A stretch of DNA of 64,000 bases from Hybos culiciformis. Lineage: Eukaryota > Arthropoda > Insecta > Diptera > Hybotidae. Position 1 is the first letter of the stretch. Every line of letters begins with the position of its first letter. The translations under genes were made by a program, and so were the position numbers. The notes under the pieces are model-generated. The model had not been told where the DNA came from and ran no database searches. It saw only the letters and a list, made by a program, of their open reading frames with translations. Shown piece by piece: positions 10,044 to 22,172 of the stretch. The stretch covers positions 208,016 through 272,015 of the forward strand of contig CAXFZM010000296.1 in NCBI GenBank assembly GCA_964007475.1. The letters are read 5' to 3'.

Positions 10044-13000
10044 TTAATTTCCATTGCAATTATCAAGGCCGGTATGGCTATTATTATTAGGTTCCTGTAA
10101 AATAACAGAAATTTGGTTTTTAAGTGGTCTTTTGAAATTGTTTTTATGATAGATTTTATTGTGTGTTGGTACAGAAATTTCGTTGTTTGAAGTTACGATA
10201 AAAGGCTTGAAGCGAGGGTCCAGCTTATTTCTGGCTCGGGTTTTATGGTAGGCTATTGTATTTTCTGGGTAATTAATTGGGTTTTCTCTTGTACTATTTC
10301 TTATATTAATATGGTGTTCTTTTTCAGAAGACATGAGTAACTGCAGTTTTTTGTACATTTGGTTGGTTTTTTCTTTATGATCATTAACGTAATTTGTGAA
10401 CATAACTTTAGTTATGTCTATATCAAAGAAATTGTTGGTATCAAGGTGTCCACTTATTATATCGATAGGGCGTTGTTTGGTGGAAGAGTGAATAGAATAG
10501 TTATACCCTAGAATAGCGTAGTGCATAAGGTCGATAATGCTTAATTCTTTTTTTCCTTCGCTCAATATTCGCAGATGTTCGATTAATGTGGAATGGAATC
10601 GTTCAATGATTGCATTGGAATTCGGGTTTAAAGGAATTATATAATGAACATAAATTTTGTGTAGGTTTGTTAAATCTTTAATGACACTATTTTTTAATTC
10701 TGAGCCATTGTCAACTACTAAAAGCTTGGGAATTCCGTGATGAGTCATAAAAGTTATGAAAGCTTTGGCAACATGTATGACAGTAAGACTTTCTAGGGGA
10801 TAAGCCTGTACTTCGAAAATTTATCAACTACTGTTAAAAAATTTTGATACTTTACCGTGAAAGTATCTAAATGCACTACTTCAAATGGTTTGCTTGGAGT
10901 TGGTGTTAGATTAAATTTTTGCTTTGTTGGATTGCGATCATATTTCATCGTTTCACATAGAACGCAGTTATTTATAATATCTGAGACAGTATTTTTTATA
11001 TTAGGCCAATAAAAGTTTTGCTTAATCTCGCGTTCGATTTCTTGTATACCGCGGTGATTGGTTATTCCCTCATGAAATCGTCTGACTATATTTTCTTGTT
11101 CGGCTTTTGTTCTAACGTCTTCAACAATTTTTTTGCAAAAAATTAACTTAAATTTCGGATTTGTGAAAGTATTTTTGAGAATAGTACTAAGTTTATAATA
11201 ATATTTTTCTTTGTCCAAATAGATAGCAAATAATTTTTTTATTAAAGATAGGTCTTTGAGGTAATCGATAGCGTCTTTTTCAAAAGATTGTTCTGAAATT
11301 TCAACGATGGTTCTAATTTTTTCTTCCATAAACAAACAATTTTAGGTGAACTTACGACAATAGGTACAATTTTTAGAAAAATTTGGTTTTGAAAATAGTT
11401 TAGAGGGGTTTCAGAAATAGGAAGTTCAAAAATAGGATTTTCTTGGCTAGTATGTATAGTATTATCGTCATAGTCATTATTTAAAGAAACGTTTTCCGTG
11501 TCAGGCGTTTCCGTTATATTTCCCATTATAGATATTGAGTCTAGGCATTCTTGATTTGTATTTTCATTTACAATATTTGTGTTAATATCATTAATTTTAA
11601 TTCAAGACAACGCGTCCGCAATAAAATTAGTTAAACCCTTTTTATATTGAATATTGTAATCAAATTCTTCCAGCTTTAATCTGGTAAGTTTTGCGCTCGG
11701 ATCTTTGATTGAAAATAAATAATGCAAAGGCTTATGGTCAGAGAAAATGTTAATCTTGCGACCATATAAATAATGTCGAAAATATTTCGTAGCCCAAACT
11801 ATAGCTAATAGTTCGCGCTCGATTATGCTGTAGTTCTGTTCACTATCATTTAGTGTCCTCGATGCAAACGCAATTGGCTTATCTTTATCTTGAGGCCCTT
11901 GAGAAAGAAAGGCGCCCATTGCAAATTGACTGCTATCGGTAGTAATGTTGAATGGCTCATCAAAATTTGGGTATTGTAATATAGGATCGTTTGTGAGAAG
12001 ATTTTTGCAAGTTTCGAAACACTGGAGGTATTCTTTATCAATGTGTACCTTTTTTCCTTTTTTCAGGCACGAAGTCATAGGTTTTATAATTTTTGCCAAA
12101 TTAGGAATAAATTTTCTATAATAGCCCACAAGACCTAAAAAGCTTTTGATTTGCTTTTGTGTTTGTGGGACGGGATAATTTTGTATACAGAAAATTTTAT
12201 CAGGATTGGGTTTTATTCCATGGGGTGTGATTATATGACCTAAATATGCTGTTTCGTGCTTAAGAAATTCGGATTTATCCAGTTGAATTTTTAAATTTGC
12301 TTCCCGGAGGCGATTGAAAACTTTTTCCAGACTAACTACATGCTCTTGCAAAGAAGTGGAATACACAATAATATCGTCGACATACACTACACAATTATCT
12401 AAGTTTTTTAATATGTTGTCCATAACTCGCTGGAACGTTGCAGGGGAGTTTTTAAGACCAAAGGGCATCCGAAGAAATTTGTAATGCCCATTTTCGACAT
12501 TGAACGCAGTTTTGGGTACGTCGTTTGGGTGCATTTCGATCTGGTGAAAACCGCTTGCCAGGTCGATAGTAGAAAAATAGTTAGTCCAAGACGTCGTTTA
12601 TGTTGGGTATGGGATAACGGTCATCTACTGTTTTTTGATTGAGTTTTCGATAATCGATAACGATTCTCCATTTTTTTTTTTCCGATCTACTTTTTTTGGC
12701 ACCACCCAAATTGATGAACACCACGGTGAATTACTAGGTCGTATTATTTTCTGCTGTAGCATTTTATCTATTTGGTTGCGAACCTCGCGCTTATGAACGT
12801 TTGGATACCTATAGCTTTTTTGGTGTATTGGTACTTCATCTGTAGTGTGAATCTTATGTTTAATTTGATTACTAAAAGATAAAGTTTTTTTTTCTGTCAG
12901 AGTATTTGCGACATAATGTAAAAATTTGCAATTTTTCCTCTACATTCATGTGTTCGGTACGCAGCAGATTTTTAATGTCACCAAAGTTGGTTTTATTTTC

Positions 13001-13600
13001 AACAGGCCTGACTTCGACATTAAATATTTCAAAATTTTGAGCATGAGACACTTTGACTGGATGTAGTATAGTAATATTTTTGTCATTTTCTGAATAATTT
13101 CGAATTTCTACAAGTGCCCAGTGATTTTCAGAGTTTGTTAAGATTTCTGGAATTTCACAATCGTCAATTATTTGTCTGGGTACTAAAATGGGACCGCAAT
13201 CAATTGTAACCGGTAGATTTAATTTCGAAACTGAATTTCCAGGAATTATTTTATTTAAAAGGATTTTTGGGGATGAATCTAATAATTTCATAGGTATATT
13301 TGCATTTAAAGTTTGAAATTGCATATTGAGAAAATCCAAATTGGTTTGAAGAATTTTAATTATGTCAATACCTATAAGACCGTCAAAAATATTGTGGAAT
13401 TTGTAAGAATAAAATTTAAGAAGCTTATTTTCATTAAATTCCTTGAACGCAGGGATAATCGCTGAGAAGTTATGTTTTGAAGACATAAAGGCACTTGATA
13501 CTATAAAAGGATCAGTTTTTTTTTGTTCTTGAAAGTATTTATCGATTATTGTTGGTCTAAGAAAATATTTAGTAGATCCAGTATCTATTAAAAGTTTCAT
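10044..13600 (-). pseudogene. pol: Errantivirus pol: protease, RT, RNase H, integrase
   Basis: Domains follow in order on the minus strand. An aspartic protease with LLIDTGSTKYFL lies at the start of 12872-13600. RT and RNase H are in 11602-12534, with motif [13 protein letters not shown] [16 protein letters not shown], catalytic YVDDIIVYS and RNase [13 protein letters not shown]. The integrase zinc finger (HEGITNHRG then CVLC) and first catalytic D (HLDTF) are in 10793-11335; the second D (VVDNGSE) and the catalytic E (AIIERFHSTL) are in 10044-10748. Frames are broken at a T10 run near 12670-12680, between RNase H and integrase, and near 10750-10795. Catalytic residues that can be seen are all intact, so the copy is young but disabled as written. 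Confidence 0.9.
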
Positions 13601-13651
13601 TTTGGGGTTTTGAATACTAATATATGGTAATTGGCGTTTGTCAAAAGAAAG

Positions 13652-14065
13652 TGTTTGGGTAAGGGTTTTTACCCAAAAATACTACTATAAGTATTTCAAT
13701 TTTGAAGTGTAAAAAAAAAAACGATTGATATGAATTCTACTTTATAATTCAATTTTATTATAGTTTAATGTTACAACAACTAGGTTTTAGGTTTTTTACT
13801 TTAGCTTACGTATTTTAATAAATTATACTTGCAACAACTTTTTGCTTTAACAACGATAAAACTACTGAATCTAATAGGCAAATGTATTTAATTTTTATAA
13901 GAATATTCTCATTACACACAATACCCAAATTATTAAAAATATAGGGAAATTTGGGTGTTCTGTTTAAGAGAGAGATCTTGCTTAATATCTTGACCAATCG
14001 TTAAGCGTGATGGTTTAAACAGACTTTTCAAACGTAGATCATTTGAAAAGTCTGGTGGCTGAACA
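13652..14065 (-). repeat. BEL/Pao 3' LTR
   Basis: 414 bp copy, virtually identical to 21037-21448. It contains the same short open frame as the other LTR, which is a by-product of the repeat and not a gene. Confidence 0.95.
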
Positions 14066-14509
14066 TGCCGGCCGCGTTGATAGTACGTAAGATACTATCA
14101 AATTTATTCCAATTAATAATTTACATTAGTAAAGCGGGTCGAATGAAGAGTAATTGGTCAAAAACTTAAGAAAATCTTCACAATTTGATTCAAATGAAGT
14201 TTAATTTGAACTTAATTTAATTTAATCAAAAAATATTTAGAAGTAAGTATTTAAAAAGATGTTGCAAGTAATTTAATTCAAATCAAAATAAAATTGATGA
14301 AGTTTAATTCAATTCGATAAATGTGAAACAAAATTAATTAAAATTGGAAGTTACTTCAAAATAAATATTGAATTTTAATTGAAATTTAAAACATTATTTA
14401 CAAATAATATTAGTTGATTGAATGAAAGTGAAAAATTTCTTTGAATTTAATAGATAATATGTTTGTTGAAAATGATGAATTCATTCTTGAATTATGAATG
14501 TGTACGAGA

Positions 14510-17500
14510 TTATTCGATAGGTAATATTGCAATTTTATGAATTGATCTTCTGATGATTCCACACTTTGTTTTGATGTCGACAACTCGAACTTTGGTATCA
14601 TTTCCGGTAATTGTATTTAGAATTCTTCCCAGTAACCATTTTTGCGGGGGAAGGTTATCTTCGTGAACGATGACTAGTTTGCCGACACTTATATTTGATT
14701 GTTCTTCTTTCCATTTGTATCGTTTTTGCATTGTTACGATGTATTCCGTCGACCATCGTTTCCAAAAGTGTTGTTGGATAGCCGAAACTTGTTGCCATTT
14801 TGTTAGACATTTGATATTGGTAACATCAGGCTCGATTATTGTTTCACATGGGGCCTGGCTCCAAAAATGTGCAGGTGTTAGCGCTTGTTCATCATTTGGG
14901 TCTGTTGACATTGGCGTAAGTGGTCTTGAATTCAATGTGGCTTCAATTTGGCAACAAACAGTAGAGAGTAATTCATATGTTAAGTGAGAGTTTTGAAGTG
15001 TGGGATATAACAATGATTTGGCTGATTTCACGGCTGCTTCCCATATACCGCCGAAGTGGGGTGATCTTGGTGGGATGTGTTGAAAATCTATTGAGTGTTC
15101 CGCGCACCATCTTGTTATTTCTGATTGAAACGATTGATTCAGGAATTTTTGCCTTAATTCCGCAAGAAGACGTTGTTGGACTTGTTAGTATTGGACCACA
15201 AAAATCTACTCCGCAAATTGCAAATACAAGATTGGCATTGACACGATCAGCAGGCAAATCTCCCATAATTTGGCTTAGAAGTTTTGGCCGATATCGAAAA
15301 CATCGAATACAATTTCGCACTATTTTTCTGGTACAATCTCTTGCATTTATGATCCAAAATTCTTGAGCGATTATGGACATCAAATGTAGAAAAGAAATGT
15401 ATGAATTAACAAAGTTATTATTTTTACGTAATAGTATTGGATAACGAAAACTATAAGGTAAGTTTGCGTTTCTAAGACGCCCTCCAACTCTTAAAAGGCC
15501 ATCATTTTGATCAATAAATGGGTTCAAATGCTTAATGTTGCTTGTGTTGGGAACTAGTTGATTTTTCTGCAAACACTTAATTTCATTGTCAAATTCTAAT
15601 TGTTGAATAATATAAATTATGTCTTTGAATCCATTTTCCAATTCTTCTGCTGATAAAATATCAACGTTCAACGAGTAATTTCTAAGCTTTCGTTTTAAGT
15701 TTTCAATGAACCGACGAACATAAGCGAATATGCGACGATTTTTGGTGAAGCTACTTGTTTTGTAGATAATATGTGTTAGTGAATATTCATTTGTTGTCAC
15801 TAAAGAGAGTTTTGGATTTCTATTACTTATTTTTCTCGTTTCCGGCAGTTCATCATCTGATGTGTACGTTTTTTGCACTGGCCAATGTTCTTCCGATTTA
15901 TAAAGAAACATTGGACCTGTAAACCATATTGACTCTTTTAATTCAGCTACCGAACAACCTCTAGATATTATGTCCGCAGGATTGGATTTAGTGTTAACGT
16001 GTTTCCAAATTGCTTTCGATGTTAATTCTTGAATTATTGACACTCGGTTGGCAACAAATGTTTGCCATTTAGCTGCAAAAGAACCAATCCAACCCAAAAC
16101 TATTGTTGAATCAGTCCATAAAAATATATTCTTCATATGGTTAGGGTAGTTTGGCTGTACTTTCGACCATAGCTTTGCTAACAATTCTGCACCTAAGAGT
16201 TCGAGAACCGGCAAAGTCCTTGTCTTTTTACTTGGAGCAACCTTTGATTTTGCTGCTATCAAATTAACAGTGACCTTTCCATATATGTCCACTGTTCGAA
16301 TATAAATACATGCCCCGAATGCTCTTATTGACGCATCGCAAAATCCATGTATTTGTGAATTGATTGTTTGACTTTGTGATAATACAAAACGAGGAATTGT
16401 TATTGAATTTAATTTATTCAAATCATTTTTAAAGTTTAACCAACGATTGTGCAAGTCTTGTGGTAGTGACTCGTCCCATGACAATTTGAGTAACCATAAT
16501 TCTTGCATGAATAATTTTGATGTGACGACAAGTGGGTTAACTAATCCCAAAGGATCGAATAATTTCGCTAGATCGGAAAGAACTGATCGTTTTGTAACTT
16601 TAGATGACTTGATTTTCTCTTCGTGTTGAATTCTGTATCGAAATTCATCAGATTTTGGATCCCAAATCATCCCAAGTGTTCTAATAATATCTACATCATT
16701 TAAATGAAGAAGCTTTTCTTGATGTTCAATTGGAATTTTTTCTAAAATTGATGACTCATTGGAATACCATTTGCGAAGTTCCAATTCAGCCGAGATGAAA
16801 ATGGTAGTTATATCATTTTGCAACTGTAGGACCTCTTCTACTGTATCCCCCCCGGCAATCAAGTCATCGACATAAGTGGAACATTTGATGATTTCAGCAG
16901 CTTTTGGAAATGTTGACGAATGTTGATCAGCTAAGAAATTCAAACACCTTGTTGCTAAATACGGAGCCGAAGCAGTTCCATATGTTAATGTTTTAAGACG
17001 AAAAATTTTAAATTTATCTAGCGGACTATCTCGCCACAAAATTAACTGGAAATTGCAATCTTCAGGGTAAATCCAAATTTGGCGATACATCTTTGAAACA
17101 TCAGCAATTAAAGCAAATCTGAAACAACGAAATTTTACTAGAATTGAAAAAATGTCACTTTGAACAGTTGGACCAACTGATAAAATATCATTGAGTGAAA
17201 CATTAGTTGAACTAGGACATGAAGCATTAAATACAACTCGAAGTTTGGTGCTAGTACTTTTAGGACGAACGATATATTGGTGTGGAATGAAATAATGTGT
17301 ACTTGGTACATCTTGTGCCGAAATTTCTTCCATATGACCAAGATCGAGATATTCTTTAATAAACATTGAATATTGCTGTTTAATGTCTGGTAATTTTTCT
17401 AGCTTTTTCTCCATCCAAATAAATCTTGACTTCGATTTGTTATAAGACTCACCCAATTCTGTTACTGATTTCTTGAAAGGTAGTTTAACCATTAAGCGAT

Positions 17501-19724
17501 TATCTTTTGATTTGAATGTTGTGTTGACAAATAATTTTTCACAATTCTGTTGTTCTACATTAAATTTCGAATAATTTGTTTCAATATTTTCAATGGACCA
17601 AAATTTTTCCACCAAGTTGTTTAGTGACACGTCCGATGATAAGCTGTCTTCGAGGCTTGGTTTTGAACTTAGTAATGTTGAAAAAGTTTTGCCAATGATC
17701 GAATTGGTGCGAAAGCGACCAGAAATAATCCAACCGAAAACTGTTTTCTGCAAAATTGGTCCATCTTCGAATAGTTTAATTTGTCCAATTGACAAAAGTT
17801 CAAAAAAGTTTTCAGCTCCAATCAACAAATCAATTTTTTGTGGTTTGAAAAAATTAGGGTCTGCGAGATCGAGATTAGGAGGTACGTTTAGTTTACTTTT
17901 ATCTAAGTTCTTTTCAGGATGATCAGTTGAAATTGAAGGCAATATCCAACAATTTAGATTAATTATAAAATTATTTAGTCGAGATTTAACAGTGACTGCT
18001 GTTTCATGTTTAATTTTTGTATCAAATTGACCAATACCAATAACTTGGCCACAAATTGGTTTACGATTTAAGTTCAATAGTTTTACTAGACGATCTGTAA
18101 TAAAATTCAACTGCGATCCACTATCAAGCAAAACTCTGGCATGATGGTATGTTCCTGCCTGATCTTTAATTTCGACAACAGCTGTAGCTAAAAATGTATG
18201 ATCGTTATTTTCTTGAAATTGTGATTTTGATTTACTGGAAACATACGACAAACGTGATGGACCTGCTCGAGGTTGAAACCGATCTTCAAAATCACCTTGT
18301 TGTGAGTTTGCATTATTTGATGATGATGGGAACGAAACATTTCGATTTATTGATGAGTTGGTGCATTCAGCATTTAATACCTGATCTGAAAATTTACTAA
18401 TATTTTGTTGTTGTGGATTTAAATTTGTGGCATTAGTTGAGCTTTGATTATTAACATTATATCGATGTAACAGAGAATGGTGATGTTTTGAACAAATTTT
18501 ACATAACGATGATTTGCAATCTTTAAGTACGTGACCAGATCGTAAACAATTTATGCATAAGAGCAATTTTTTCGCTTGAGAGTATCTGTCCATTACAGAT
18601 AACTCGCCGAAGCTTGGACATTTTTCAATTTTATGATTTGTGTTCGAGCAATATGAGCAACCTGGAATTTTTGAAACAGTATAAGACGATGATTGTTTAT
18701 GTTCGAATTTCTTCTTGTTGTATTGATTGTATTGATTATTATTGTTGGTATGATTATTTTGGATCGAGCTGCTATTACATGTTGATTTATTGTTTTTTGC
18801 TTCTCGCACTTCCAGCAATTGGCATCGTTTATTTAACAGTGCATGCATATTATCCCATTTAGGTAAGCTTTGGTAATCAAATGATTCTTCATATTTGCTC
18901 TGCGAATCTGAATCCAATTTTGTCATTACAATTTGAATTATTAACGAGTTCATGACATCAACTTCTGTGCCTATGTTTTTCATTGCGTTTAAATGTGAAT
19001 TGATGTTGTCTATTAAACTTCTCAATTGACTTGCAGAGTTTTTTGAAATTTTTGGTAGGTCGAGAAAAGAGACGATGTGTTCCTGAAAAATTAAATATTT
19101 GTTGTCATATCGTTGTTGTAAAGTTGTAATGGCTGCAGTATAATTTTCCTATGATTTTCCTAAAGCATCAATTGTTTGAAGCGCTGGACCAGTTAAACAA
19201 TGCCTTAAATGGTTATACTTTTCTGTTGTGGATAAACTATCATTTTCCGCAACTAATTTGTTGAAAATGGAAATGAAATTATGATAGTCCGAGTATTTTC
19301 CGGAAAATGTTGGTAATTTCATCTGTGGTAAGCTTGATCGTATTGGATTTGATTGTCCTGCTGAAATGGTGGTATCTAAATTTTGTTGGCATGGAACTTT
19401 GGTCCTATAGAGTACCTGTAATTCACAGTACATTTCCTCAACTTCGCTTCGACTAGCCATATGAGCAGCATCATCAGGCCTCATTTTTTCTAACGACTGT
19501 TGATGAGATGACCACAATTTCCAATATTGATCAAAAATTTTCGTTCTACATTCTAATTCAACAGCTGAAATTGTATCTATATTTCCTGAGACGAGATTTA
19601 AGATTCGAGTCATGTTGGCTTTAATGCTTGCGCGTTGTACTTTAATTTCATCGTATTTTTTCTTTGCATCAGCATCAATTTGATCATTGTTGTCAGGCAT
19701 GATGAAAAATTTACTTGATGACAA
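14510..19724 (-). pseudogene. pol: BEL/Pao gag-pol polyprotein, one stop codon and deleted integrase core
   Basis: Reads as a single frame from 19724 to 14973, broken only by a TAG at 19149-19151. The gag part is helical. It is followed by zinc knuckles (CSYCSNTNHKIEKC, CINCLRSGHVLKDC), an aspartic protease (ARVLLDSGSQLNFITD) and RT with STYVDDLIAGGD. RNase H-type FCDASIRAFGACIY and LWTDSTIVLGW follow, then an integrase with a degraded zinc finger (NCIRCFR). The integrase core starts with GVDFCGP but then jumps to sequence just before the catalytic glutamate (GIWEAAVKS, in the next frame at 14510-15031). The segment with the second aspartate is absent. The integrase is therefore not functional, while LTRs and the rest are intact, so this copy probably moved with help in trans or was damaged after insertion. 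Confidence 0.92.
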
Positions 19725-21036
19725 GTTGATGAAAAATTTATTTGATGAAAAGTTGTAGATAATGAAAACAAATGTTCAGTCTAAAAAAGAAGAACTCAAA
19801 CGATGATGAATTAATAATTTGTTAACAAATTGTAAATAAAGTTATTGTTTATTACTATGATAATTAAAAAAAATTTTTTTATGTAGTTTTAAGTTGTAGC
19901 TATAGTTTCAAATATAGTTAAACGATTCCAACATTAACAATTAATGGGTGGATTAAAAGTTGTTGACTTTAATTAAGGTTCGCTTGAATAAATTTTCGTA
20001 ACGAGTATGATTATGGTTTGTTTAGAAAATTTTATTATTATTGTTTAAGTTTCGATTGATTAGGTTTAATACTAATAATGGTTTTTATTAATTTTTGAAT
20101 AATTCGAAATTAATTTTCAATAAACAAATTGTTTGTGTTTTGTTTCGAAAAATTTAATTTCATTAAAAATATTTGTGTATTAAGTTTCAATTAAGGTTTG
20201 AGAACCAATGTTCAACGTTTGTTCAATAGAAGTTTCGATTAAAAAATTATTTAATTATGTTTCGATTCAAAAAATTTTACATTTTTTTTTTCCAGATTCC
20301 AAAAAAAAATTTTTATTTTATATATTTTTTTTGTTGTTAAAAATTAGATACTGTAGCCCAACAGCTGTACAGATAAAATTTTCTTGTGTGTGTATATTAT
20401 TTATATCATGCAATAAGTGTATATTATTTTATCTTATGCTACTTTTTCCTCTCAATTTTTTAATAAGTAGAAGTATAAAATTTTGCAGATAATTTTAAAT
20501 ATATAAATTCATACATACGATACCAAAAAATTTATATGATCAATTGAAATGCCCAAAAAATCCAATTGCGGTAAAATTTTGACCTGGTTGATGTGTCTTC
20601 AACTGCACAGCAAAACCACTTTTCTTGATTGAAAAAATTTGTACTTTATTTTATAATTTTTTAATAGTATATTATATATTTTTTTTTTAAGAATTCAAAT
20701 TTAATTTTAGTTTTTTAATATTTCACAAATAATTTTTGATAGTTTAACTTTAATAATTATAGCACTTCAATTTTTTTCTTTTAAGTTTTTAATTTAACGT
20801 CACTCACTATTACACCTTATAATTTCGAGTTTTTTTTTTTTTTGTTTAGTTTATTTGTCCGCAATTTACCGAACCGAATTCCAACTACGATCTTCGAACT
20901 CAGGAGCCGAGTGTCCGTGAGTTTTTTTTTTTTTTTTTTAACGAGAGAGCCACGAGTTGTTTCGAACGAAGGAGCCAATTGTCCTTGAGTTTTTTATCGA
21001 ACGAGGGAGCCAAGTGTCCTGTCACGGTCGCCAAAA
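19725..21036 (-). other. BEL/Pao 5' leader region
   Basis: Untranslated leader between the 5' LTR and gag. The first ~130 bases hold two to three imperfect copies of a motif around GAGCCAAGTGTCC / GGCTCC and poly-T runs. The rest is AT-rich with no coding potential. The primer-binding site is at about 21016-21033. Confidence 0.75.
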
Positions 21037-21448
21037 TGTTTGGGTAAGGGTTTTTACCCAAAAATACTACTATAAGTATTTCAATTTTGAAGTGTAAAAA
21101 AAAACGATTGATATGAATTCTACTTTATAATTCAATTTTATTATAGTTTAATGTTACAACAACTAGGTTTTAGGTTTTTTACTTTAGCTTACGTATTTTA
21201 ATAAATTATACTTGCAACAACTTTTTGCTTTAAGAACGATAAAACTACTGAATCTAATAGGCAAATGTATTTAATTTTTATAAGAATATTCTCATTACAC
21301 ACAATACCCAAATTATTAAAAATATAGGGAAATTTGGGTGTTCTGTTTAAGAGAGAGATCTTGCTTAATATCTTGACCAATCGTTAAGCGTGATGGTTTA
21401 AACAGACTTTTCAAACGTAGATCATTTGAAAAGTCTGGTGGCTGAACA
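21037..21448 (-). repeat. BEL/Pao 5' LTR
   Basis: 412 bp, TG...CA ends, followed outward by the duplicated GAAAG. See the element entry for the comparison with the 3' LTR. Confidence 0.95.
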
Positions 21449-21464
21449 GAAAGGTTAAGGTCTA

Positions 21465-22075
21465 TTATGTTTCTGGAATGTTTTCCATGCCCTGCCAAAA
21501 ATTTTGGACGTCGCAATTGTCTGCTTCGTCTTCATACTCATGTACGTCATGAGGTTCTTCGTACTCTTCTTCAATCGAATTATCGTTTTGTTCTGTATTG
21601 TAAAATTCGTCAATTTCCATCTTGGACGTACTAGGTATGGGATTTTGAAACGAATTTGTTAATCTGGTATTAGTGCTCATAGGAATAGGCTTTGAAAGGT
21701 TTTGATACGGTTTGGATCAGGTTTCCACACATTTTTACTTTTTCCAAAAACTTGAGTATGTGTTGGGAATTTTTCCACAGGATTAAGTAGTTTTTGGTCT
21801 AAGACCACTGGATTTGACAAAAAAGGTTGTCTAGAAGTTCCTTGAAAATTAAGTTGTGATTGATTTAAAGAATTTCTTAGAGGACGTACATCCTGAATAT
21901 TGTAAGTAGGGTTTTGAACTTGGTGGAATGAATTCGGTCGAAATTGTCGAACAATATTTTTGAAGTTTATACTTCTTTAGCGGCGTTGGAAATTTGGTAG
22001 AGGGTAAAAATCCATTTTCATATAGAATTTTTCTGAGAATCGTCATCATTTTTCTAAGAATCGTCCGCCATCATT
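21465..22075 (-). pseudogene. gag: Errantivirus gag, C-terminal part
   Basis: Minus-strand coding resumes here after the tandem block. A Pro/Asn/Gln-rich stretch (about 21680-22050, in more than one frame) precedes an acidic C-terminus rich in E, D and Y (21465-21680, ending NFWQGMENIPET). This is typical of errantivirus Gag tails, which lack zinc knuckles. At least one frameshift near 21680 and two stops near 22040 are present. It is the continuation of 28791-29558, separated from it by 6.7 kb of inserted sequence. Confidence 0.7.
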
Positions 22076-22103
22076 TTTCAAATATTAAAAAAAAAACAAA
22101 CCA

Positions 22104-22172
22104 CAATTGGGTTCGAACCTGGCACCTTCAGACTTATTAGTCTGGTGTTCTATCCACTAATCCATATGGCCA
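22104..22172 (-). repeat. tRNA-like sequence (Ile-AAU-like), copy 1
   Basis: Minus strand shows an A-box-like TGGATTAGTGGATAG, an anticodon-arm-like CAGACTAATAAGTCTG with AAT in the loop, and a B-box GGTTCGAACCC. The acceptor and T stems pair badly, so this is a tRNA pseudogene or the head of a SINE rather than a working tRNA gene. Copies recur at 25091-25160 and 28079-28148. Confidence 0.55.

Larger units (their letters stand above)
13652..21448 (-). mobile_element. Complete BEL/Pao LTR retrotransposon inserted in the errantivirus
   Basis: LTRs of 414 bp (13652-14065) and 412 bp (21037-21448) start TG and end CA. They differ by one substitution and a 2-base poly-A length change, so the insertion is recent. 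A 5 bp duplication GAAAG flanks it (13647-13651 and 21449-21453). Just inside the 5' LTR, the minus strand from 21033 reads TGGCGACCGTGACAGGAC, a BEL-type primer-binding site (probably tRNA-Arg). The element lies between errantivirus gag and protease in the same orientation. Confidence 0.95.

Noticed and set aside
22104..22172. Functional tRNA-Ile gene
   Set aside because: B box and anticodon arm are present, but T-stem and acceptor pairing fail; copies lie inside a duplicated non-coding block.
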